DNA of 64,000 nt from Arsenophonus sp. aPb (GCF_029873475.1 NZ_CP123499.1:2170001-2234000); one strand, 5' to 3'. Counted from the stretch's first letter, positions 54,556 to 62,842 are shown. Made by a program: numbers and translations. Notes: a model not told the origin generated them from the sequence alone.

Positions 54556-54846
54556 TTAAGATTTTTGTTTGGCTTTTTCTGCCCGCTTACGGCGTATCTC
54601 TTTCGGGTCAGCAAGTAACGGACGATAAATTTCAACCCGATCACCATCAGATAAAATATCGGATAATTTAGCGGGTCGACTATAAATACCCACTTTATTT
54701 TTACTTAAATCAATGTCATCACGAAGCGACAAAATACCTGATCGCACTATCGCCTCTTCAACACAAGCGCCTTCTGCTAGCTTGACGTGCAACAAAAACT
54801 GCCTATCAGGCAATGCAAAAACCACTTCAATATCTATATCAGCCAC
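54556..54846 (-). CDS. rnfH: RnfH family protein (YfjF)
   Basis: Small ubiquitin-like-fold protein of unknown function encoded next to ratA. 96 residues when started at GTG 54846 (VADIDIEVVFALPD), the exact E. coli length. DIDLSKNKVGIYSRPAKLSD, DGDRVEIYRPLLADPKEIRRKRAEK are conserved. GAGGT lies 5 nt upstream of GTG, and the start overlaps the ratA end by 8 nt, implying coupling. The frame remains open upstream inside ratA but is not used. Confidence 0.93.
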   Translation of the reverse strand: MADIDIEVVFALPDRQFLLHVKLAEGACVEEAIVRSGILSLRDDIDLSKNKVGIYSRPAKLSDILSDGDRVEIYRPLLADPKEIRRKRAEKAKQKS

Positions 54847-55273
54847 GATAAACCTCGTGCGCACGTTGAGTAAAAGCTTGCACCATATTTCCAGCCAGCT
54901 CTTTAAAAATGCGACCAAAAGCCAACTCTATCAGTTTATTAGTAAATTCAAAATCAAGGTATAACTCAACCTTACAGGCATTTTCATTTAATGGTGTAAA
55001 TAACCAATTACCCATTAATTTACGAAATGGCCCCTTTACCAACTGTATTTTAATACTCTTATTATCTTTTAATATATTATGAGTAACAAAAGTTTTACTA
55101 ATACCCGCTTTAGCAACCTCAACTGACGCTGTCATTTCATTATTAGCATAATTCAACACCCGACTCCCCACACAACCAGGTAAAAATTGCGGATATGAAT
55201 CTACATCATTGACTAAATTGTACATTTTCTCCGCACTATAAGGCACTAATGCAGAACGACTAATTTGCGGCAT
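54839..55273 (-). CDS. ratA: RatA (YfjG), START-domain ribosome-associated protein
   Basis: Coenzyme Q-binding COQ10/START-like protein; in E. coli RatA is reported to block 70S assembly and is described as a toxin. 144 residues from MPQISRSALVPYSAEKMYNLVNDVDSYPQFLPGC (two segments), with KAGISKTFVT, and LDFEFTNKLIELAFGRIFKEL. A GGTGAG site lies 7 nt before ATG 55273; earlier ATGs at 55279 and 55312 are possible. Divergent from smpB. Confidence 0.92.
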   Translation of the reverse strand: MPQISRSALVPYSAEKMYNLVNDVDSYPQFLPGCVGSRVLNYANNEMTASVEVAKAGISKTFVTHNILKDNKSIKIQLVKGPFRKLMGNWLFTPLNENACKVELYLDFEFTNKLIELAFGRIFKELAGNMVQAFTQRAHEVYRG

Positions 55274-55430
55274 AACCATTCTCACCAAGTAAATCAAAAA
55301 CAATAATAACATTGATATACACTTAAATAAAAATTCTGGGCGGCAACTTAGTCTAATAAATGCTCACTTAACACCAAATAATAGATCCTTACCGTGCCAT
55401 TTAGTTATACATACAGTATAATCGCCAATT

Positions 55431-55913
55431 ATGACAAAGAAAAAAGCACACAAGCCTGGTTCGGCAACGATTACGCTAAATAAAAGAGCGCGCCATGAAT
55501 ACTTCATCAGTGAAGAAATCGAGGCGGGTCTAGCTTTGCAAGGTTGGGAAGTTAAAGCACTACGCGCAGGCAAAGCCAATATTAGTGACAGTTATGTTTT
55601 ACTAAAAGAGGGTGAAGCATATCTTTTTGGCGCAACAATTACCCCGCTAAATGTAGCCTCCTCCCACGTGGTGTGTGATCCAATGCGTACCCGAAAGTTA
55701 TTGCTAAATCAGCGTGAACTTGATTCGCTGTTTGGTAAAATCAATCGTGAAGGCCACACAGCGGTAGCATTATCCCTTTACTGGAAAAATGCCTGGTGTA
55801 AAGTCAAGATTGGTGTCGCCAAGGGTAAAAAAGAGCATGACAAGCGTTCGGACATTAAAGAGCGCGAATGGAAGTTAGACAAAGCAAGAATTATGAAAAA
55901 TGCTGGCCGCTAA
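55431..55913 (+). CDS. smpB: SmpB, tmRNA-binding protein
   Basis: Binds tmRNA and takes it to stalled ribosomes for trans-translation. 160 residues. Conserved core NKRARHEYFISEEIEAGLALQGWEVK, LRAGKANISDSYV and the basic C-terminal tail KGKKEHDKRSDIKEREWKLDKARIMK are intact. It precedes its partner RNA gene ssrA by 56 nt. Confidence 0.98.
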   Translation: MTKKKAHKPGSATITLNKRARHEYFISEEIEAGLALQGWEVKALRAGKANISDSYVLLKEGEAYLFGATITPLNVASSHVVCDPMRTRKLLLNQRELDSLFGKINREGHTAVALSLYWKNAWCKVKIGVAKGKKEHDKRSDIKEREWKLDKARIMKNAGR

Positions 55914-55949
55914 TGACCTAAGTGCTAGCATTATTAAGTTTTTTTCTGA

Positions 55950-55955
55950 TATAAT
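55950..55955 (+). promoter_or_regulatory. -10 element of the ssrA promoter
   Basis: Consensus TATAAT 15 nt before the mature 5' end of tmRNA. The -35 region is weak (AGCATT at 17-nt spacing). Confidence 0.6.
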
Positions 55956-55969
55956 TGAATAATCAACTT

Positions 55970-56333
55970 GGGGCTGATTCTGGATTCGACGGGATTTGCG
56001 AAACCCAAGGTGCATGCCGAGGGGCGGTTGGCCTCGTAAAAAGCCGCAAAAAAATAGTCGCAAACGACGATAACTACGCTCTAGCAGCTTAATAACCTGC
56101 GCAGAGCCCTCTCTCCCTAGCCTCCGCTCTTAGGACGGGGATCAAGAGAGGTCAAACCTAAAAGAGATCGCGTGGATGCCTAGCCTGGGGTTGAAGCGTT
56201 AAACTTAATCAGGCTAGTCTGTTAGTAGTGTGTCTGTCCACAGCTAGCTGGCGAATGTAAAGACTAGACTAAGCATGTAGTACCGAGGATGTAGAAATTT
56301 CGGACGCGGGTTCAACTCCCGCCAGCTCCACCA
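55970..56333 (+). ncRNA. ssrA: tmRNA (10Sa RNA)
   Basis: Rescues stalled ribosomes and tags the nascent chain for proteolysis. The 5' end GGGGCTGATTCTGGATTCGA and the 3' end GGTTCAACTCCCGCCAGCTCC plus encoded CCA form the tRNA-like domain. The tag frame starts at GCA 56060 and ends at TAA 56090-56092, giving ANDDNYALAA; E. coli has ANDENYALAA. The rest is close to E. coli, one base longer, with an A7 run before the resume codon. Its 3' end is a classic island integration target. Confidence 0.98.
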
Positions 56334-56391
56334 AAATTCTCCATCGGTGATTACCAGAGTCATCCGATGAAGTCCTGAAAACCCGCATGGC

Positions 56392-56412
56392 AAAAGCCCT
56401 GCGGGCTTTTTT
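56392..56412 (+). terminator. Rho-independent terminator of ssrA
   Basis: Stem AAAAGCCC / GGGCTTTT with a TGC loop and further T residues, about 60 nt after the tmRNA end. Confidence 0.85.
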
Positions 56413-56535
56413 GTCCCCTCAGTTTGTCCCGCGAAGTCTGAAGAGAACTCATTAAATCCGAACCTTTTAGGCCCATTGATAGGCCCAACGATAAGTTATA
56501 AGGTCTTCATTGGGTCTAAAGCATTGAGACTCATC
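56413..56535. other. Left part of the ssrA-linked element
   Basis: Short stretch between the ssrA terminator and the integrase relic. It contains repeated TAGGCCCA (near 56468 and 56480) of the kind found before P4/CP4-57-type integrase genes, and no gene. Confidence 0.45.
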
Positions 56536-56987
56536 ATGGTAAGAAAAACCAAACCGTCAGGATACGGAAAACAAAATAGCTAAACCTAAAGATGCTGACT
56601 ATATTCTGTAAAATGAGATTGACTCATTTTGCTTGTTAAATATAGCGGTAGTAAACTCTGGCAGTTCCGATACTACGATCTTTGACAAAGATGAAGTTGT
56701 CTCCTTTCTGGAAATGACGAAACCACTGAGTAGTAATCAAAATTTATCTTTCCCAACCGCATCAAGCCGGCTCAATCCATTAACAATCACGTAGTAAATT
56801 TCCGCCTGATGTCATTGAAATAACGCTTGCTCTTATAAACAAAAAAGAGTTATGTAGTGTTTATAACTGCAGCGATTACCTTTAACAGCGCCGCCCGATG
56901 ATACAATGATGGGCTGATTTTGTTATGGCTGCGGATCGTGGAAATATGTTTGTGGGTGAGATGGAAGGAAGGCAGCTTGTTGGATGA
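56536..56987 (+). pseudogene. Decayed P4/CP4-57-family tyrosine integrase
   Basis: Remnant of an integrase normally about 400 residues. The start ATG reads VRKTKPSGYGKQN and, after a frame shift, AKPKDADYIL (family MARKTKPLTDTEIKAAKPKDADY). In another frame GSKLWQFRYYD follows near 56646. After a large deletion the C-terminal part reads FPPDVIEITLALINKKEL, CSVYNCSDYL, stop, QRRPMIQ, stop, WADFVMAADRGNM, ending at TGA 56985-56987. This is the end of P4-type integrases (YNRSDYLEQRRPMMQWWADF). Position and orientation directly after ssrA are diagnostic for this family. Non-functional. Confidence 0.85.
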
Positions 56988-57007
56988 TGTGTATTAACTC
57001 TGTGCTA

Positions 57008-57032
57008 ATCTGGCCGTGTTTTGCGGCCAGAT
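57008..57032. repeat. Perfect 9-bp inverted repeat after the integrase relic
   Basis: ATCTGGCCG / CGGCCAGAT around a 7-nt loop, between the relic and the AbiGi-like gene. Without a T-run on either side; may still terminate the minus-strand pair. Confidence 0.5.
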
Positions 57033-57095
57033 CAGACTGTCGGCTATAAACGAGGAACTGACTTAATCATAAATTGAACTCAAGTACGGAAAACA

Positions 57096-57785
57096 TTAGA
57101 CGACTTTGCTTTTCATTGATTTCTTCCAAGTAGCTAATACAACTTTCTCAGCGGAAAGTCCAGAAAGTGAGATTAATTTCTGACGTTGAGATTCATTTTC
57201 AACATAAATATATTTTATATTACCCAATAAAAATCTGAGTGCATAAGGCGCTATTCTTTCATTGCATTTCACTTTATCTTTATTATATTTAGAGAAGTCC
57301 ACTGAAATTCTCCCACCCTTAATTTGCTGGATTGTTGGAACAAACCGCCACTCGTTCTCATACTTAAAATAAAAGTTTTCTTCATCAAAGTAACTATTGT
57401 AACCAGAGACATGCTTTGTAAAACACTTCAACTGAATAACGGGAAGTCGAAGGCTTTTTGGTAACGTACCAACTTGGCGAGATCTTAGTAAAGCTATAAG
57501 TCCTAAAGCCGCTGGAGAATTTTTTTCAATATAATTTACAGGTGATAATCCATTTTGCTCAGCCCATTTTTTGCAAAGAGCAATTCCATATCTACCGTAT
57601 GTTATTGTTTTTTTATGTAATTCATTATGTTCATACTCACTAAATGAAACCATAGGGTGAGCAGATCGAGAAACTACTTTCCCTCTTTTATCACCAAAAT
57701 ATTCACCACAATAATGCAGTGAAAATGATTTAGATGAAATAATCGAAATTAGATTTTCAAATCTATTAGTAAAGTGAATGATCAT
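57096..57785 (-). CDS. AbiGi-like abortive-infection family protein
   Basis: 229 residues from ATG 57785 (MIIHFTNRFENLISIISSKSF). Features typical of the AbiGi family are the N-terminal HFTNRFENLISII, a CGEYFGDKR segment, HPMVSFSEYE, YGRYGIALCKKWAEQNGLSPVNYI and the late KYENEWRFVP. AbiGi of lactococci is the antitoxin-side partner of a two-gene abortive phage-infection system with the nucleotidyltransferase-like AbiGii. No AbiGii is encoded in the flanks; instead a 60-codon ORF lies 20 nt upstream on the same strand. Assignment is by recalled motif pattern only. Confidence 0.6.
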   Translation of the reverse strand: MIIHFTNRFENLISIISSKSFSLHYCGEYFGDKRGKVVSRSAHPMVSFSEYEHNELHKKTITYGRYGIALCKKWAEQNGLSPVNYIEKNSPAALGLIALLRSRQVGTLPKSLRLPVIQLKCFTKHVSGYNSYFDEENFYFKYENEWRFVPTIQQIKGGRISVDFSKYNKDKVKCNERIAPYALRFLLGNIKYIYVENESQRQKLISLSGLSAEKVVLATWKKSMKSKVV

Positions 57786-57805
57786 GATCAATCCGTTTGT
57801 TCATC

Positions 57806-57988
57806 TTATTTAATTAAAATACCGAGACTTAACTTTTTTGAAATTTGTTCAATAGCAATAACTTTACTAGCATCTTTAATAATCCTATTATCATTTAAAA
57901 TAACGAATGATGAGTACTCTTTTAATGCTACTTTATCGAACTCATAGATTAATTCTCGCACCGGCATTTCTCGTGCTTCAATATTCAC
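57806..57988 (-). CDS. Small ORF upstream of the AbiGi-like gene
   Basis: 60 codons from GTG 57988 or 53 from ATG 57967 (MPVRELIYEFDKVALKEYSS, then FVILNDNRIIKDASKVIAIEQ). No strong ribosome binding site at either start. It is co-directional with the AbiGi-like gene and separated by 20 nt, so it might be a partner or the end of a truncated gene. Family not recognised. Confidence 0.4.
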   Translation of the reverse strand: MNIEAREMPVRELIYEFDKVALKEYSSFVILNDNRIIKDASKVIAIEQISKKLSLGILIK

Positions 57989-58174
57989 TCATTAAATGAA
58001 TTGGTTGCATCGCAGCATTAGATACAGAGTCTTGTATCTTGCCATTTGAGAGCTCTCAAAGAATCAGCTGAAAGCATGGTCATAAATTGGGACATAACTC
58101 AGTTTTCTCTTCTCTTTGATTTAGCGATAGGTATGCAGTAAATTAAGTCAGAAAGGTTAAAAGCACCGAACATT

Positions 58175-59014
58175 ATGATAAATTTCTCACGATATATAGA
58201 GCATTTGAGATTTAAATATAGTCCGCGCATTGCCAGTTGGTTGATTTATCTTTCAACCTATCGTGCCCAATTTCATTTAAAAGCAAATGGCCCAAGTGGT
58301 GTATTGGTCGATAATACAGTACTTGCGCATGCGACAACTCATAAAACAGCTTGGGTTTCCATGGGCCAGAAACTTTGGGGCAAGCATTCTATCGAAACTG
58401 GGTACTTAGCACGAATTCCGGCTCATCCAGTTAATACTAAAGTGCGCGAATATGATGAGATCGTCTATCTTCCGGGCCTCATCTTTCTTCAAAAGGCGGG
58501 ATTATTAACTCTTTATTCGTCTGCTGAACTATATAACGAGCAATTCTATCAGCCACTTGGGCGCTTTCGAAGGTGTGGGTATTTTGACTATAACCTGTTT
58601 GAGAACGTATTGCTGGAGAGTATTGACGGCCATATGTTTTCTTGTCTTGGCTCATCGTGGATGAGACCTCCAGGTCCACGCGAACAACTACATCAGCTGC
58701 TAAAGAAAATGGAAGCTGAAGATCATGAATATGCATCCCTCGTTGCAGTCCTCGGCAAAAAAAATAGCCAAGACGCATGGCATATACGGACCGCAGAAAA
58801 GTACAAGCTTTTCTGCTTTCTCACGATGGATTTCAAGCTAATTAAAACCCTAAATGCACAACGGAACTCGCCACGAATTCGATCTTTGAAAACATCTGTT
58901 ATGACACCAGCCATGCTAGGAAAACGCCTGCGCCTTTTCCCAATAGCCCCTCACATCCTGAGCTATAACAACGCGACTTTTCCCGTACGGAACGATTTTG
59001 TATGTATTGATTGA
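58175..59014 (+). CDS. PIN-domain-like protein, putative nuclease, unknown system
   Basis: 279 residues. The pattern of a PIN fold is visible: Asp46 in GVLVDNTVLAHATTHK, an acidic residue Glu118 in LYSSAELYNEQ, Asp200 in NSQDAWHIRTAEKY and Asp219 in FCFLTMDFKLIKTL. These four acidic residues form the metal site of PIN ribonucleases. The N-terminal 40 residues and the region 60-115 lie outside a minimal PIN domain, so this is larger than a VapC toxin, and no antitoxin gene is adjacent. Base composition is visibly higher in GC than the flanks, which suggests transfer. The exact family is not recognised. Confidence 0.6.
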   Translation: MINFSRYIEHLRFKYSPRIASWLIYLSTYRAQFHLKANGPSGVLVDNTVLAHATTHKTAWVSMGQKLWGKHSIETGYLARIPAHPVNTKVREYDEIVYLPGLIFLQKAGLLTLYSSAELYNEQFYQPLGRFRRCGYFDYNLFENVLLESIDGHMFSCLGSSWMRPPGPREQLHQLLKKMEAEDHEYASLVAVLGKKNSQDAWHIRTAEKYKLFCFLTMDFKLIKTLNAQRNSPRIRSLKTSVMTPAMLGKRLRLFPIAPHILSYNNATFPVRNDFVCID

Positions 59015-59646
59015 AAGCAGATAAAGACAGTATTTGCTTTTATTGAAATAGAAATTTCATTTTTACCATTACCAAAAATGATTGCTTATTCCGCTGAAGA
59101 ATTATTTAAAAAAGCTAAATTAAGGTTATCTAAACGATAAAAATCTTCCCATATTCTCATAAGATACCTCTATTTTTATGATCATTATTAGTATGTTAGA
59201 TATTTCAGAATATCATCACTAAATAGAAGTAAGTATTAATTTTAATGAAAAAGATAAAGCTTATTAGGCTATTTTTGTTTATTTAATTTAAGCTAATTTT
59301 AATAAAAATTATTTGTTTAATTAATATTAAATTTACTAATAAATAATTTAATTTTGTTTAACTTGATGCTGTTTTTGTTGCCACACAAAATACGTTAGCA
59401 TTACCAAGCTGGCCACTTAAGCAATAATTATTTTATTTTTTTCAACGGAAAAACTTACTAACTACAAATTTAAATAACACTAATATATTGATACGAACGT
59501 TCAATTGAAACTACCAATTTGCTCAATTAATATAATAACCACACAAACAATAACCAACAAAACAATTAACATAAATGTTAATTTTATGTTAAAATTATAA
59601 GTGTGATATATATCATAATTTTTACCTACCTATCGGAGGATTAATT
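59015..59646. other. AT-rich gap between the PIN-like gene and the first small secreted gene
   Basis: About 630 bp. Directly after the PIN-like stop the same frame stays open for 41 codons to TAA 59138-59140 (KQIKTVFAFIEIEISFLPLP, MIAYSAEELFKKAKLRLSKR), possibly an old extension or a gene remnant. The rest is extremely AT-rich with no convincing ORF and holds the promoter of the next gene. Confidence 0.45.
59602..59617. promoter_or_regulatory. CRP-like palindrome before the first small secreted gene
   Basis: TGTGATATATATCATA fits TGTGA-N6-TCACA with one mismatch. It ends 29 nt before the ATG, so it would overlap the core promoter or transcript start. Other regulators, or chance in AT-rich DNA, are possible. 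Confidence 0.35.
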
Positions 59647-59886
59647 ATGAAATCAACCATCAAAATTCTCATTATTACTACCCTTTTGTCTGCTAACTTT
59701 TTTGCTTTAGCTGGTGACAAAACTCCTAGCAGTAGCACTGTAACAGATAGTGATGCAATCATTTTTAAAGATGATGATGATGATAAAGATACCATTGTTT
59801 TTAAGGATGATGATAAAGCAGTAAAAATAAGCTGCAATTCTCCCACTCATGAATATGGCGGCGAAGGCTGTATTGATATTCGATAG
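59647..59886 (+). CDS. Small secreted acidic protein, family unknown
   Basis: 79 residues. Signal peptide (KILIITTLLSANFFALAG) predicted to be cut after about residue 22. The mature part is very acidic and contains an internal repeat: IIFKDDDDDKDT followed by IVFKDDDKAV. It ends with a cysteine pair (ISCNSPTHEYGGEGCIDI), which could form a disulfide. An ideal GGAGG site stands 7 nt before the ATG, so expression is likely. No family recognised. A second small secreted gene of similar design follows on the same strand. Confidence 0.7.
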   Translation: MKSTIKILIITTLLSANFFALAGDKTPSSSTVTDSDAIIFKDDDDDKDTIVFKDDDKAVKISCNSPTHEYGGEGCIDIR

Positions 59887-60122
59887 TAAAATTTAATGTA
59901 AAGTTAAATAATATTAAGCAAACATTAACAGAGATAAGGCAAAACTTATCTCTGTCTTAAACCTCAATCGCTGGTAACCTAATTAGCTATCTCTATTTAA
60001 CTTGTTGAGTAATATCTTCTATTTTTCGCTGGTAAAACTATCCACACAACAAAATAGTAATGAAAATATTAAAAATATAATTATTATCAATATTCATTTT
60101 TACTCTTTTAGGAGGATAGACG

Positions 60123-60401
60123 ATGAAATGGCGATTGAAAATTTTTACCATTAGTTTGTTAATCGGTTTTAACTCACTTTCTTTGGCAAATAATAGCGAT
60201 AGATTAATTTATACTACCGAAAATCAAAATTACGACCCAGACCCAATAGAGATAATAAACTTAAAAGAAAATAAACACGACAAAATTAAAGACATATGTA
60301 TGAAGAAATTTAAAAATTCACCACAATGTGATAACCCAAAATTTGTTGAGCGCTTTGGCCTGTTCCTAAAAAACTTTCCTGACCAGAAAGAGAACAATTA
60401 A
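60123..60401 (+). CDS. Small secreted protein with cysteine pair, family unknown
   Basis: 92 residues. Signal peptide (RLKIFTISLLIGFNSLSLANN) followed by a hydrophilic mature region with two cysteines (KDICMKKFKNSPQCDNP). A full AGGAGG site lies 7 nt before the ATG. Separated from the preceding secreted-protein gene by 236 bp with its own AT-rich promoter region. The sequence is not obviously a paralogue of its neighbour but shares size, export signal, strong ribosome binding site and a cysteine pair. No family recognised. Confidence 0.7.
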   Translation: MKWRLKIFTISLLIGFNSLSLANNSDRLIYTTENQNYDPDPIEIINLKENKHDKIKDICMKKFKNSPQCDNPKFVERFGLFLKNFPDQKENN

Positions 60402-60489
60402 AGCAATGCAGATCGAAAAAAGCAAATTAGGTCAGTATTTGGCTAACTTTATCAATAGCGGTCCAATACAATTTTAAACCAACAAACAT

Positions 60490-60513
60490 AAACAACCCCA
60501 ATTGGGGTTGTTT
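60490..60513. terminator. Bidirectional terminator between the small secreted gene and fdhF
   Basis: Perfect 10-bp stem AAACAACCCC / GGGGTTGTTT with an AATT loop between convergent genes. Confidence 0.8.
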
Positions 60514-60543
60514 ATCTGACTAAATAAAACAGCCGAACTTTAT

Positions 60544-62691
60544 CTAACCTAAAGCGCTTTCACGCAGTTGTTTTTTCAGCTTATGATATTCATCAATCAC
60601 ATACTGTTCAGCAGCCTGTTGATCGGCGATAGGCTCAAGCCTAACAGCGCTGAATTTAAACTCCGGTGTTTTGGTTATCGGGCTTAAATTTTCTGCCACC
60701 AATTCATTGCAAGCCCCAATCCACCACTGATAAGTCATATATACCGCACCTTTATTAGGACGCTCACTGACTTGCGCGCGGGTGATCACTTTCCCTTTCC
60801 GTGATTGGATCCAAACCAAGGTTTGATCTTCGATACCCAGTTTTTTAGCATCCGCGGTGTTAATTTGTACATAACCCGGTTCATCAGCCAAAGCGGCCAG
60901 TGCCGCGCAGTTACCCGTCATTGAGCGGCAGGAGTAGTGCCCCACTTCTCGCACGGTGGAAAGTACCAGTGGATACTCTTCGTTGATGCGATCTAAGGGC
61001 GGTGCCCAGTCACAAGTAAAGAACTGCCCCAAACCGTTGGGTGTGGAAAATGTTTTTTCAAACAGGTAATCCGTTCCCTGATCATCATCAGATTCACTAC
61101 GACACGGCCATTGGATATAGCCTAGCTCACCTATTTTTTCATAAGTAGCACCATAGAAATCCGGACACAAACGCCGCAATTCATCCCAAATTTGTTGCGT
61201 ATTGTTATAGTGCATCGGATAACCCATGCGGGTAGCAATTTCGCTAATAATTTGCCAGTCAGTTTTTAGATCCCATTTAGGTTCTACCGCTTTGAAAAAA
61301 CGCTGAAAACCCCGATCTGCCGCAGTATAAACGCCTTCATGCTCGCCCCAACAAGTCGCAGGCAGGATAACATCGGCCCCAGCAGCAGTTTTGGTCATAA
61401 AGATATCCTGCACAATGACTAATTCTAAATCAGCAAATGCTTTACGTACCGCAGGTAACTCAGCATCAGTTTGTAAAGGATCTTCACCCATAATATAAGC
61501 AGCACGAACTTCGCCATGTTCTACCCGATGAGATAACTCACTAATGCGATAACCAACATTTGCCGGTAGACTCTCAACCCCCCAGGCTTCAGCAAATTTT
61601 TGCCGATGTGCTGCTACTTTAATATACTGATAACCGGGATAGGTGTCCGGCAATGCCCCCATATCACAAGCACCTTGCACATTGTTTTGCCCACGTACTG
61701 GATTGACACCAACACTTGGTTTGCCCAAATTACCAGTTAGGAGTGCCAGGCTGGTCAGTGAACGCACGGTTTCCACCCCTTGATAGAACTGGGTTACCCC
61801 CATGCCCCAGAGAATAGTGGCTCGTTCAGCTTGCGCATAGAGTCGCGCTGCTTGGCGAATATCCTGCGCGCTAACGCCAGTGATCGCTTCTACTGAATCT
61901 GGCGTATAACCGGCAACAATCTTACGATATTCGGCAAAACCTTCCGTTCGCGCAGCTACAAAGGCATGATCATAAAGATCTTCTTCAATGATGACATGTC
62001 CTATTGCATTCAATAACGCTATGTTAGAACCATTTTTTAAAGCTAAATGCATATCAGCAATACGGGCAGTTTCAATTTTACGCGGATCGCAAACAATAAT
62101 CTTCGCTCCTTTTTGCTTAGCTTTGATCACCCGATTAGCCACAATAGGGTGAGAATCAGCTGGGTTATAACCAAAAACAAAAACTAAATCAGTATCTTCG
62201 ATACCGACAATTGAATTACTCATTGCGCCATTTCCGACCGACTGGTGCAGACCTGCAACCGATGGGCCGTGTCAAACGCGCGCGCAGCAATCAACATTAT
62301 TAGTGCCGATAACCGCCCGGGCAAATTTTTGCATAATGTAATTGGTTTCATTGCCTGTGCCACGGGAGGAACCGGTAGTCATAATGGCATCCGGTCCATA
62401 TTTGGCTTTAATAGCACTCAACTTGTTGGCCACATAGTTCAGTGCTTCATCCCAAGAAACGGCCTCCAGCTTAGCGCCTCGTTGACGGCGGATCATCGGT
62501 GATTTCAAGCGCGGGGTAAGGATTTGGGTATCATTGATAAAATCCCAACCGTAATAACCTTTTAGGCATAAATCACCTTGATTGGTTTTCCCCTGCGCCG
62601 CCTCCGCTTTGACAATTTTGCCTTTATCAACCATCAGGTTAATTTTGCAACCTGATGCACAATAGGGGCAAACCGTGACGACTTTTTTCAT
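60544..62691 (-). CDS. fdhF: Formate dehydrogenase H, selenocysteine-containing molybdoenzyme
   Basis: Oxidises formate to CO2 in the formate hydrogenlyase complex. The gene spans an in-frame UGA at 62272-62274 decoded as selenocysteine: upstream reads NNVDCCARV, downstream HGPSVAGLHQSVGNGAM, as in E. coli FdhF around Sec140. Total about 715 codons, full length. The N-terminal [4Fe-4S] motif is CPYCASGC. Molybdopterin-guanine-dinucleotide contacts such as GYNPADSHPIV, MGVTQFYQGVE, GQNNVQGACDMGALPDTYPG and VGHYSCRSMTGN are intact. The start ATG 62691 (MKKVVTVCPYC) has AGGAG 8 nt upstream. A sigma-54 promoter precedes it. The rest of the hydrogenlyase is not in the window, but hypF is adjacent. 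Confidence 0.97.
62235..62274 (-). promoter_or_regulatory. SECIS element of fdhF with the UGA selenocysteine codon
   Basis: Immediately after TGA, the sequence contains GGTTGCAGGTCTGCACC, the apical hairpin with GGTCT loop and bulged T identical to the E. coli fdhF SECIS bound by SelB. Its coding sense (SVAGLHQ) is also retained. Confidence 0.92.
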
Positions 62692-62740
62692 CCACATTAC
62701 TCCTGTTAACTTCATAATTGGAAAAGGATTAAGCATTAAG

Positions 62741-62757
62741 ATGCATGAAGCATGCCA
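62741..62757 (-). promoter_or_regulatory. Sigma-54 promoter of fdhF
   Basis: On the minus strand TGGCATGCTTCATGCAT: GG and GC are exactly 10 nt apart and 13 of the conserved positions of TGGCAC-N5-TTGCW fit except two. It lies about 50 nt before the fdhF ATG, as in E. coli where FhlA and RpoN drive the gene. Confidence 0.8.
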
Positions 62758-62818
62758 CTCACACCATTATAATTAACCGAATGAAAAATAAAGAAAAAAT
62801 ATTAATTCTGATTGATAG

Positions 62819-62834
62819 TGTCATTTGTTCGACA
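62819..62834. promoter_or_regulatory. Candidate FhlA activator site
   Basis: On the minus strand TGTCGAACAAATGACA, resembling the TGTCG...TGACA type of FhlA upstream sequence but with six rather than four central bases. It is 62 nt upstream of the sigma-54 promoter, a normal enhancer distance. A further TGACATGACA lies beside it. Confidence 0.5.
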
Positions 62835-62842
62835 TAAATGAC

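Noticed and set aside
56334..60543. Right-hand attachment repeat (copy of the ssrA 3' end) for the island.
   Set aside because: I looked for a repeat of the ssrA 3' end sequence up to fdhF and saw none, so no att site is reported.
62245..62502. Plus-strand ORF over the fdhF selenocysteine region.
   Set aside because: Antisense shadow of fdhF; the minus-strand protein is conserved on both sides of the UGA.
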